Shown here in pieces: positions 42,801 to 52,100 of a stretch of DNA of 64,000 nt; the first letter of the stretch is position 1, and every line of letters begins with the position of its first letter. The notes below the pieces were generated by a model that ran no database searches, had not been told where the DNA came from, and saw only the letters and a list, made by a program, of their open reading frames with translations. The stretch comes from JANQMY01 sp965228775 (GTDB lineage: Bacteria > Pseudomonadota > Alphaproteobacteria > JANQMY01), in the NCBI GenBank assembly GCA_965228775.1, contig OZ245840.1, positions 744,001 to 808,000 of the forward strand, read 5' to 3'. Both the position numbers and the translations under genes were made by a program.

Positions 42801-45374
42801 GCTGACTGTGCCGTTGGTGCCGTTCGTCGCGGCAGTAATTGTTAGGGTGTGTCCATCAACATCCGTATCATTGGCAAGCGTTGTGATTACGGCCGCTACG
42901 TCTTCATCTGTTGTCGCCGTATCGTCATTGGCGACAGGTGCATCATTAACGGCGTTGACCGTGACCGAAACCGACCCGGTAGCACTGCCGCCATTCCCGT
43001 CGGATACCGTATACGTGAAGCTATCGGCCCCCTCATAGTTTGCCGCCGGCGTGTATGTCACGCTGAGATTATCCACAGCGACACTCACTGTTCCGTTCGC
43101 GCCGTTGGTCGCGGAGGCGATGGTCAACGTATCGCCTTCCACATCCGTATCATTGGCAAGAGGGGTGATCGTAACAGCCGTGTCTTCGTCCGTTGTCGCC
43201 GTATCATTATTCGCGACGGGGGCATCGTTTACCGGGGTGACGGTTACCGAGATCGTAGCCGTCGCCGAGCCGCCGTTTCCATCAGAGATCGTATACGTGA
43301 AACTATCCGATCCGTTATATCCGGCATTCGGCATGTAAAGAATACTGAGGCCGTCCACAGCCACGTCAGCGGTACCATTTGTGCCGTTGGTGGCCGAAGC
43401 AATCGTCAACGTATCATTGTCAATGTCTGTGTCGTTCGTAAGCGGGTTTATCGTCACGAACTCGTCTTCGTTCACAACCGCCGTGTCGTCGACCGCCACC
43501 GGAGCATCGTTGGCGGCGGATACAGTGACGGTAACCGTCGCCGTGCTCGTTCCGCCATTGCCGTCGTCAGCGGTATAGTCGAAGGCCGCGCTGCCGAAGT
43601 AATCAGCATTGGACGTAAAGACCACATTGCCATTCACATCCAACACAGCACTGCCATTGATGACGTTTGCAACCGAGGCGATCGTCAACACGTCATTATC
43701 AGGGTCGGTATCGTTCGCCAGCAATGTAGCCGCCAATATGGTTTCCGGAATGTCTTCCGTTGCCGTGACGGCATCGGCCGCGGCGACAGGGTCGCCATTC
43801 ACTGCTGAATTCACGGTGACCGTGATGGCCCCTGTGGCGTGGCCCCCTTCACCGTCACTGATGGTGTACGTAAAGCTATCCGTGCCGGCGAAGGACGCAG
43901 ACGGCGTGTAAGTGAGGCTTGCACCGCCTGCGGCCACCGCCACGGTGCCATAGCTGCCGTTCGTCGCCGATGTGATCGTCAGCGGATCGTTGTCCGGATC
44001 CGTGTCATTGGCGAGGGCGCTGATCGTCACCGCGACGTCCTGATCCGTCGTGGCCGTATCGTTGTTCGCCACCGGGAATCCATTCCCCCCCGCCCCTGCA
44101 GCCCCAATAAAGGCCATCTCACAGCCAATACCGGTGAACACATGTTCCGAACTGGCAAGCCATGCATTGCTGTCACAATAGCCAACCGTGGAGTCGTAAA
44201 TGAGGGTCGTGTTCGCGGTGCGCACCCTGTAATGCACGGTGCCGCCGATATTTTCCTGCACGGCGGAGAACGAACTTTGGACAACGCCGTCTGCATTGAT
44301 TACCAGAAGAAACCCTTTAACCACGAGAACCGAGACCGTTCCCGTATCGGTCATGCCGTCCGCATCGGAAATCGAATAGGTGAATTCATCAAGCCCCACA
44401 TAGGCCGTATTCGGCGTATACCGCACAACACCGGGAGAGATGATCGACGTCGTCCCATGGCTGCCGGCCGCAACGCTGTCCAGCGTGATCGCGTCGCCAT
44501 CCGGATCCACATCATTCGACAAAACTGAAATATCGAGCGCGGTTTCGAACTCGACCCGCACGCGGTCCATCACCGCCACTGGCGTGCGCTTGAACTGCAC
44601 CGTAATGTCGGCGGACGCCATGCCGCCATAGCCGTCGCTCACCGTGTAACTGACAGTTTTTGACCCGACAAATCCCGGATTTGGATCGAACTGAATCTGG
44701 GTTCCATTGTTGATGATCTGCGCCGTCCCGCCCGTGAATGGCGTGACGCCCGTAATCGTGAGCTGGTGACCGTCGGCATCCGTATCATTCTGCCGTGGAT
44801 CGATAACCAATTGCGTATCCACCAATCCGGTTATCTGGTCCGCATTGGCGACGGGAGATTGATTGGCGTTAATCGTCAGCGAGACCGTGGCGGTGTCACT
44901 CCCGCCCCGCCCGTCTTCGATCGTGTAAGTGAATGAATCCGGCCCCAGGAAATCCAAATTGGGCGTGTATTCAAGCGTATTCCCATTCACCCTTACCAAG
45001 GTGCCGTTGCCCGGCGCCGTAAACGAAGCGACGGTCAATACATCATTGTTGCCGTCTGTGTCATTATCTGTCGGGTTGAACCTTCTGGTCTCATTTTGCA
45101 CCAGTGTCAGCGTATCGTCGGCGGCCACGGGCGGCACATTGACCGGCACGTTGGATACCGTCTCGGACACCCGGTTGCCGGCGGCGTCGTGCACATAGTC
45201 CACTTGCGACCCGTCATCGTAGATGATGCGTATGAGCCGCCCCAATTCGTCATAATCGTATGTTTCCGCAACGGCAGCGCCCGCAAGGACCGTGAGTGCT
45301 GAAAATGCAAAGAGGGCCTGGCGGACACGGGCCACCACGCCGTTCGATTTCGATCGACCGTTAAGTTTTTGCAT
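36891..45374 (-). CDS. Giant exported protein: YD motif, 25 cadherin/VCBS-like repeats, two CBM-like domains
   Basis: About 2,827 residues from the ATG at 45372-45374 (MQKLNGRSKSNGVV), chosen because a signal peptide follows (QALFAFSALTVLAGAAVA, cleavage likely after residue 36) and GAGGAT lies 11 bases upstream. Mature protein: one RHS-type YD repeat (ETYDYDELGRLIRIIYDDGS, residues 37-76); three cadherin-like repeats (about 79-350); a linker with cysteines (about 350-425); 17 more repeats of the type NDAPVAVADS...ILAxxLLANDTDPENDTLT; a first CBM6/35-like domain (about 2050-2195, starting VRVEAESMTLTG, ending ARIDYLDI); five more repeats; and a second such domain at the C-terminus (ending VRVDYLDIVPSP). 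The repeats carry many NDTDxxND calcium-type motifs. Probable calcium-dependent surface adhesin or glycan-binding protein. No autotransporter domain or type I C-terminal signal is seen. Confidence 0.85.
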   Translation of the reverse strand: MQKLNGRSKSNGVVARVRQALFAFSALTVLAGAAVAETYDYDELGRLIRIIYDDGSQVDYVHDAAGNRVSETVSNVPVNVPPVAADDTLTLVQNETRRFNPTDNDTDGNNDVLTVASFTAPGNGTLVRVNGNTLEYTPNLDFLGPDSFTYTIEDGRGGSDTATVSLTINANQSPVANADQITGLVDTQLVIDPRQNDTDADGHQLTITGVTPFTGGTAQIINNGTQIQFDPNPGFVGSKTVSYTVSDGYGGMASADITVQFKRTPVAVMDRVRVEFETALDISVLSNDVDPDGDAITLDSVAAGSHGTTSIISPGVVRYTPNTAYVGLDEFTYSISDADGMTDTGTVSVLVVKGFLLVINADGVVQSSFSAVQENIGGTVHYRVRTANTTLIYDSTVGYCDSNAWLASSEHVFTGIGCEMAFIGAAGAGGNGFPVANNDTATTDQDVAVTISALANDTDPDNDPLTITSATNGSYGTVAVAAGGASLTYTPSASFAGTDSFTYTISDGEGGHATGAITVTVNSAVNGDPVAAADAVTATEDIPETILAATLLANDTDPDNDVLTIASVANVINGSAVLDVNGNVVFTSNADYFGSAAFDYTADDGNGGTSTATVTVTVSAANDAPVAVDDTAVVNEDEFVTINPLTNDTDIDNDTLTIASATNGTNGTADVAVDGLSILYMPNAGYNGSDSFTYTISDGNGGSATATISVTVTPVNDAPVANNDTATTDEDTAVTITPLANDTDVEGDTLTIASATNGANGTVSVAVDNLSVTYTPAANYEGADSFTYTVSDGNGGSATGSVSVTVNAVNDAPVANDDTATTDEDVAAVITTLANDTDVDGHTLTITAATNGTNGTVSVAVDGVSVTYTPNAEYSGADSFTYTISDGNGGSDTANVSVTVSPVNDPPVAVADSATATEDTPETILAATLLANDTDPENDTLTLSSVASPVNGTAALDVNGDVLFTPDANFAGSANFDYTADDGNGGTNSATVTIDVAAVNDAPTAANDTATVDEDSVVTVTPLANDTDVDGDNLTIASATDGANGTVSLAPDNLSLTYTPNAGYSGADSFTYSVSDGNGGSDTASVAVTVNAVNDAPVAVDDSATTDEDNAVTISPLANDTDAENDPLTIASATNGTNGTVTVALDSLSVTYTPNADFAGADSFTYTASDGNGGSASATVTVTVNAVNDAPVAVNDNVTTDEETAVVVTPLANDTDAEADTLTIVSATNGTNGTVTVALDNLSVTYTPNADFAGADSFSYTVTDGNGGNATGTVSVTVNAVNDAPTAVADTATLAEDTPTTILASSLLANDTDPENDTLTIASVGAAVNGSASLDVNGDVVFTPNADYVGAASFDYTADDGNGGTSTASVTVDVTPVNDAPVAVADTATTVEDTQATILAATLLSNDTDVENDTLTIASVSNAVNGTASLDVNGDVVFTPAADFAGAASFDYTADDGNGGTNTTTVTVNVTPVNDVPTAVADAVAVPEDTPTTILASTLVANDTDPDNDTLTIASVAYPSNGTAALDLDGNVLFTPDAGYVGAAAFDYTADDGNGGTSTTTVTVDVTPVNDPPAAVADSVTVVEDTSTTLLASSLLANDTDPENDTLTIASVGNLSNGTASLDVNGDVLFTPDSNFFGTASFDYTADDGNGGTDTATVTVDVTAVNDAPVVVADSLTAAEDTPTTIPASTLLSNDTDAENDTLTVTSVTNAVNATASLDVNGDVQFTPNAGYVGPASFDYTVDDGNGGSSTGTANVEVQEVNDPPTAVADSTTVVEDTPTTILASVLLANDTDPENNTLTIASVGNAVNGTASLDVNGDVLFTPDADYVGAASFDYTADDGNGGTSTASVAVDVTAVNDPPVAVADSVTATEDTPETILASTLLANDTDVESDPLTITSVGNGTNGSVALDVNGDVLFTPNSDYAGVASFDYTAGDGNGGSATATVTVNVSPVNDAPMAVSDNATILEDTPTTILASALLANDTDPENDTLTIASVANAVNGTASLDAGGDVLFTPNAAFIGTASFDYTADDGNGGTSSATVTVDVQAAPQLVRVEAESMTLTGFNTESVVGVASNDQIIHLPYLEFIGFESALPPFSGTATYTYSGQAGTFDLVLGYFDENDGTSTVDVSVNGSPVGSVTFDQQLGSARATAATKTSTVVATAIALTSGDTIQISGNTSVREFARIDYLDIIVNAAANNNPPTAVADTATISEDTPTTILASSLVANDTDPDNDTLTIASVANAANGTASLDVNGDVLFTPNANFSGAASFDYTADDGNGGTSTATVTVSVTAVNDFPTAVADTVAVTEDTLATILASALLANDTDPDNDTLTISAVGSATNGVVSLDVNGDVAFTPNAGYVGAASFDYTANDGNGGTSSVSVSVQVQTVNDPPVAVADSATVTEDTPATILASALLANDTDPENDTLTVASVANAVNGTASLDVNGDVLFTPATNFAGTASFDYTADDGNGGTNVATVTVTVTSVNDAPVAAGDSLTVTEDTPTTILASTLLANDTDVENDTLTITALGAATNGTASLDVNGDVQYTPNVNYAGSDSFTYDISDGNGGASSATVSIGVTAVNDAPTAVADSVTATEDTATTFLASTLLANDTDPENDTLTIASVANAVNGTASLDVNGDVLFTPNTGYTGAASFDYTANDGNGGTSSAVTVSVDVQAAAQPVRIETEDMSLTGFQTDTVSGVASNNQIVRLPSFIFFGIETGTGATVGTATSTFAGSAGTYDITLGYFDENDGTASAVVNVNGSAIGSKVFDQSLGSSTASAANKTSAVIATNVSLAPGDSIQIVGTRAGGEMVRVDYLDIVPSP
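37329..45120 (-). repeat. Array of 25 tandem cadherin-like coding repeats (about 270-290 bp each)
   Basis: Repeat units of about 90-97 codons. The commonest form, with EDTPTTILAS and LLANDTDPENDTLTIASV, has a strict period of 288 bp in stretches such as 40771-41346. A second form with TTDEDxAVxITPLANDTD is shorter. The array is broken once by the linker at about 44100-44330 and once by the first CBM-like domain at about 38790-39225. The middle and 3' parts are more alike than the first three units, which suggests that copy number grew by unequal exchange there. Confidence 0.85.
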
Positions 45375-46141
45375 TCCGTAAAAGATCCTCGCACTCAAAT
45401 AGTCAAAGGGGTGCATCAGGCACACCAATAGCGGCAACGTTTCCGGCATTCGAAAACGAACACAAACAAGCGCAAACCTGCTTACCGTGATACGCAATAG
45501 AGCGGCGATGCGCTCCGTACAAAGATTATCAATCGAGGAAGTTTTGTGTGACGGCCCAATGAGCAAGACAGCTCAAAAATATCACACGATAGAAAATCCC
45601 CCCACTGCACGAAGCGCACAATCGGCGTGTCCTTCGCGCGGCAATTCACACACACCTGTTTAGCGTGTGTCAAGTTAAAGTTTCCCGAAAATCGTTCACA
45701 TTCTGCGCGTGTATAAATTTTCTTATTCAACACAGCAACATAGCGGAAAAAATAGTTATTCTGCTTACTGATTATTTTCATAAATCCGATTTCACAAAAA
45801 CTTTGCAATTTCGGATTGTGAACTCAAAACGAGATTTTTCTGTTGACTCACTCATGCGTTGTGAGCAGCATTGCCGCCGAGAGTAACTTTGGGGGGACAG
45901 CTGTTTGCTTCCGGAATGGGAGCAACGCTATCGACAGGGGTTCATCCAACTATTCGTGTTCATGCGTTCTTTGAACTCTCTCAACAGTGACACATAAGCA
46001 ATTCTCAGGGGTAAATCTCGGGAGTAAATCTCGAGCGCAAATCTCGAAGATGAGTCCTGGCCGTGATGACGACAGTCATGCACGCGCGCATATATGTGCG
46101 GCGCGCGGCCGGGGAAGTTTTATTTAACGTGGAGGCCGTCG
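45375..46141. promoter_or_regulatory. Divergent promoter region of the two giant genes, with a triple 13-bp-spaced repeat
   Basis: A 767 bp AT-rich region without a supportable gene. Three copies of AAATCTCG lie at 46013-46020, 46026-46033 and 46039-46046, spaced exactly 13 bp, about 100 bp before the RHS start. Close to that start is the near-palindrome GCGCATATATGTGC (about 46087-46100). Such evenly spaced direct repeats often bind an activator or repressor; whether this one acts on one or both genes cannot be told. Confidence 0.45.
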
Positions 46142-49100
46142 ATGTCCGCGAACGGTGGTGGTGTGTTTGGTTTTGGTGCGTTGACCTTAAAGAATCTTTG
46201 TCGGATGGGTACGGTTGGAACCGTTGCTCTGGCGGCCGCAACGGCCAATCTATTGTTGGACGACTATCCTGCGGCCGCGCAAGTCGTTGTTGAGGTTGAT
46301 GGCACCCCGCCTCCACCGCAATCGTTTATTGAAGACACACTTCCAGCCATGCGGCTGCGCTCTATGCCGCTTATATCGCCTACAGATGCGTGGACATACT
46401 ACCAAGCAAACGGAGGCAATACATCGCCGGCTGACCCGACACCAAACTATAGAATTGGCAGCTATGCGGCGAACGTTCTGGCAGCCCCATCCCTAATCCA
46501 GGAAAACATTCATGACAGTGTCGAGCTAACCCCCCTATTTGGTCTCCAGAAAGGCGCGGTGGGAGCGATTACGAATGGTACCGGCACAACGTTTGACATG
46601 GCGCACTTGGCCGTCAGCTTATTGCGGGTAAGCAGTGTTCCGGAGAGACCGATAACAGCCAACTATAAGTTTGGGACCGTGACGCTCAATGCGGAACAAT
46701 TCGGCAAATGGTTTGGTGTTTTCGATAACCTTGATGAAGCGAATCAAACATTCACGGTTTCGGCCACAGCCGCCTGCAAAATCCTCGCCGATGGTGGATT
46801 TCCAGCCCAAATTAATGGCAACAGCCCATCAGATTGCAATATCAGCGGTAATCTCAGCACGGTTACCTTCTCTCACGTTTGGGTTAGCGGAACCATTGAT
46901 GGCGCCCCATTCGAGTTCGACCCATCTTATAAGCAACACCGTTTGCATGCCGGTATCCCAAACTTAGCGGGCGCCTTAGGTCACTCGAGTGCCAAAACAA
47001 CGGCATTGATGAACCTTATAAGCTGCTCCGCAAGCAACTGCACAAACTTCAATGCCAATGCCGTTAAGCCGGAGATTCAAACTCTCGCCGATAATCTGCT
47101 CACCTACATCAAAAACAACGATGAGAGTCTGCGTTTAGAAGGTTTGCTGGGCGGCAAAACGATTGAACATCTCACGAATGCAGATTTGTCGCTCCCAACC
47201 GGCCCGACCTATCAAGCAACGGCCACCTGGACTCAGCATATTCCCAACGTCTTCAGAACAACGGTTGTGATTGAAGACAGCGCGACAGTATATCAAAAGA
47301 GAGCCACTCAATCCGCGCCGCCGACAAACGGCTTTATCATCACAACGGTGACTTTTCCGCACGAGCTGAGATCAAACGTCTTTAACTTTTCAAAGACATT
47401 CTATGCCGATGAGATCAACGGCGAGCGCATTTGGATTGATCCCAAAAAAGTTTTCATTCTCCAAGACAACACGGTAACTCCTAACCGTTTCTATCCGGTG
47501 GCTCAGCATAAGCTCCGGATCGATACGGATATCTTCGAAATGAATCCATTGGACGGTGGTTTTTTCCTCAATCCGTATGCGCACTACAAATATGATATTG
47601 GTGCGATTGCCGAAGAACTCGGTGTTCCAGACGGGCAAAATTACAAAGGCCAGTTTCCGGTCCGCCTGACGTCGGTTCCGTTTAAAATCACGGTAAATCA
47701 TCCCTATGCAGCAAATAACGGCACGGGCATGGACCGTGTCTATAAGCGCAAAGTCGATATTACGCATCCCGCCGTTCTTGTGGTTGGCCTTGGCGATACC
47801 ACAGACCGTTGGGTCGAAGAAATCGCCCGCTACGCGTCTTTCCCGATATCGGCACGTACGGATATTCAGAATCAGAACAACGACAACTGGGCCGGATTCG
47901 AGCCCTATTCCACGGAAGCCTCACATGTAACCGGGGCCACCTGGCTGTCAGGTTTTTCAAAACTCGCAAAAATTCAAGAAGCCATCTCAAAATCAACGAT
48001 ACAGCATCACCACACAATCGGGTTTGTGATGCGCGACACCCAAAGCACCACAGTATCCGGGAACACTGTCGCTGGGTCGTTTGCGGAAACAATATCTCTA
48101 GATACAGCCGTAAGCGTTAATACACAGATAGACGCATCAAACCTGCGCCTGCCAACATTTCGCGTGCTTGCAAGTGGGGGCGCCGCGCTGGAAGGACTGG
48201 CCATTAGTGAGGTTTATGACTTCGCACAACCGTCAACGGTTGGTGGCTACGTGGCCGATTTGGGCGCGTCGAACAAAACTTTCCAAAACTACACCGCATC
48301 AGGCTCGGTGGTTGCGGCCCGCACATCTGCAATGGATGGTCAAAGCCCGGCGTTTTCCCTCGAAGAAAAAGACTACGTCAACCGCTACTACACCGGCGGT
48401 TTTGATGTCTTCATGGCCCTAAACCAAACGGGTGGGTCAGCCAACGCCCCGCAGCTTGGTTTTGGAACCGCTTCACCCAACAATTTCCTTCACAAGTTCC
48501 GAACCCTTATTGCAACCAAGACAGACGGAACCGAGATCGCTCATGCTCTCATTGACCGTTGGAACATTTTCAAAGGTGGCGCGGGCATACCGGAAGTCAC
48601 TCATGATGGGTTTTCAAACCTTGGCCTCAACTATTCAGGTGCCCGCGCAGCCTCGGGAGCTGCTCTGACGGGTTTTGACGCAATCAGCGGAACACTTACG
48701 TACTCGCCGCCGGCCTATATTTCGGTTGGCAATGGCAGTTATCCTTACACCCTTAGTTTCCGGCAACATTTTAACTCCCACGACCTGAACAACTGGACGC
48801 ACAATCTGGACAGCAAGGTTACCGTGGGCACAAATGTGTCGGTGTCGCTTGGGCGCAACCGCGCGCTTGATGCCGTCTGGGCCATTGCAGCCAGCTTCGC
48901 TGCCCTTGATGTTTACAGCGACGATGCCATCGACCATATGCTGGTCGGCGCCGTGGTGATGGACCAATGGGCGCGCGCCTCCGTTCATAATGTCGCCACG
49001 GTGAAACGCGGCACGGACGTGATACAGTTTTCCCGTGCCAGCGATGGCGCATTCATGGCCCCTCTTGGGCGCACGGAGTCGTTAACAATGGTCGGCACGG

Positions 49101-52100
49101 GGCCTGCCCGTTTCGCGCAAGATCTTTCGGGACAATCCTACGCCCACAATGTTTTCGACTACCGCAATGCGGAATTCGATCTGACAACCACCGACGGACA
49201 GACTTATCAATTTAGACATGCACCATTGGTCGGCGGTTCCGCCAGCAATGTGCGCACGGCCTCTATTCCGTTGGCGGATCATCTGTTTGCCAACGGCATG
49301 ACTGTTGCCTACGATAACGAATATACGCCCTACCAAAACGATTTACCCACCGGCGGCACCACCTCTCTCACCCGCGTCTCCAATTCATTGGGGCATTCAC
49401 TTGAATTTGCTTACAACCGAAACGACTCCTCTTCCGGCGCCTATGGGTCCGGAGCGCTGGCTGGTGTTATTCGCGGTGTGCGCGATGCCAATGGCCGGGA
49501 AGCCTTTCTTCACTACGACTACAACGCAAACTACGACAACAAGCCACACCTGGCCTTTTTCCCAACAGGTGTCACATTGCCGGATGGCGAAAGATATAAC
49601 TATTTCTTTCAATCTCATGACCGAAGCTTACCACCGTCAACGAATGGGCGTCTGACTCCGACCGCAACCCAACTTGTTCGTGAATATTGGAAACCCAGGC
49701 TCTTTGCGATTACCACGCCGAGCGCGCCAACGTTTCTTTTTTTGGATTTCACATATGACGGCTTCGGTAAGATCCGAATGGTTAAAGATGCCTACGGAAA
49801 CCCTTCCGGCTTCTATCGGGCGCCCGGACGCAGCCAAGTGCTTAACTCGGAAGGGGAAACCACTGCCCAATACTTCGACAAAGATGGCAACGTATTCGGC
49901 GCATTCGATTCGCTCGGAAACCTCACGACGGCTGAATATGACGGGTTCAACCGTCTGACGAAGGTGACCCGTCCCGAAGGCGACGAAACCCATTACGAAT
50001 ACGATGGCGGCGCCACGGCATCCGCCTCCGTCAATCACAACCTGACAAAAGTAACACGCAAAGCCAAACCCGGTACCGGCGACAGCGACCTTGTCGCCAC
50101 CTATGAATACACGGATACCAACTGGCCCAATGCCGTCACCGCATCGGTAAACCCAAGAGGAACGCGCAGCGAAGTCACCTACGACGCTACGTCGGGACTT
50201 CCCACCAGCACGAAAGCGGCTGTCAGCCTGCCGGAAGAGGTGACAACCCAAACCACCTACATCAATTTAGGCCGTGTCGATAAACAAATTGTCGACCCCA
50301 CCGGCCTTAATGAAATTACGCAGTTTACGTATTACCCGGTTTCCGGCGCGTCCAATACATTCCACACCAATGGCGAACTACAAACGGTCACCGTTGACCC
50401 GACCGGATTGGCTCTTGGAACGTCTTACGAATACGACGATGTGGGCAACACCACCAAAGTGACCGACCCCAACACCAACTTTGTCACCACCACCTATGAC
50501 GCCATGCGGCGGCCATTGCAGGTAGACGCACCGCTCAATGCCGTCACCAAGAACATATATGACGTGGATGGCCGTCTGATCAGAACCGAACAGGCCACGG
50601 ACGATTCACTCAACCCTTGGGCCATCACCAACTTTACCTATGATGCACTCAACCGTCTGCGGCAGGTGGCCGATCCCACCGGGGCCGTTACACAGACCGA
50701 TTATGACAAAGTAGGCCGGCCCACAGTGGTCACCGACGCCCTTCTGCGCAAAGTCAAGAACGTATACGACGCCGGTGGTCAGCTTATCAAAGTGATCGCC
50801 GCCTATCAGGGCACCACGGATGATTGCGTAGACGGCACCACATTGCAGCAATGCTATCAGCGCAACACCTATTCACCGAACGGCCGCTTGCTCAGCGTTC
50901 AGGACGCGAACGATAACATCACCACCTATGCCTATGACGGTCATGACCGGCTATTCACATCCACCTTCCCGGACACGTCGTTTGAGCAGTTCACTTACGA
51001 CGCCAACGGCAATGTTATTGAGCGGCGCACCCGTGCGGGCGAAACCATCGATCTTACTTACGATGCGCTGGACCGGGTGGCGGCCCGCGAGGTGCCCCAG
51101 CCGGGCACGCCCACACCGATTACGTATACCTCGGCCTACGACAAGGCGGGGCGCATCGCCTCGCTCATGGGCGATGGCAAGACGCTTACCTTCTCTTACG
51201 ACAAAGCCGGGCGCCTCACCGCCAAGCTGCACGGTCTGGGCGGCGGCGGAGGCACCACCAGCATCGGCTATGCCTATGATGCCGCCAGCAACGTCACCCA
51301 GCTCACCTATCCCGATGGCTGGTTTGCGACCCACGAATACGATGCGCTCAACCGGCTCGACCGCATTCTGGAAAACGGCACGCGGGTGCTGGCGGATTAT
51401 GCCTATGACAAACAATCCCGGCGCACCTCCGTTGCCTATGGCAATGGCGCAAACTCCGCTTATACCTTCACCGCACGGGGAGATCTGACGGACCTTACCC
51501 TGAACTTCGCCGTTCAGCAGGCGTCGTTCACCCATGCCTATGACGGGGTGGGACAGCTCACCGGGCGCACTCTGTCCGATCCGGCCTTTGCTCCGAAAGC
51601 CCTTCAAGCCGGTGCCACCAATTACACCGCCAACACGCTTAATCAGTATGCGTCTGTTGGCGGGTCCGCCTATACCTATGATCAGAACGGCAACCTCACC
51701 GGCACGCCCATCGGCAGTTTCGCCTATGACGCGGAGAATGTGCTGCGCAGCGGCACGGTGAACGGCCAGGCCTTCTCCTACACCACCTGGCCCGACGGCA
51801 ACCGCGCCTCCAAGACCGTGGGCAGCCTGGACACGGTGTTCTATCTCAATGGCAATCAGGTGATCGCTGACTACGACGGCGGCGGCACCCTCCTGCGCCG
51901 TTATGTGCGCGGGCCCAGCGTGGACGAAGCCTTCCTGATGATCGACTACACAGGCGCCTCCCCGCAAGAAACCTGGGCCCACCAGGACCGGCTGGGCTCC
52001 ACCATCGCCGTCAGCGACGATACCGGCGCTGTACAGGAAAAGATCACCTATGCCTCCTTCGGGGAGACGCAAGCGCAGACCGGCTTCCCGTTCAAGTTCA

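Noticed and set aside
37329..44100. Regular 288-bp repeats considered as a CRISPR-like or satellite array
   Set aside because: The units are coding and in frame, with no short repeat-spacer structure and no cas genes.
45482..45808. 108-codon minus-strand frame upstream of the giant cadherin-like gene
   Set aside because: Lies in the divergent promoter region, has no ribosome site and an odd Cys/Phe-rich translation.
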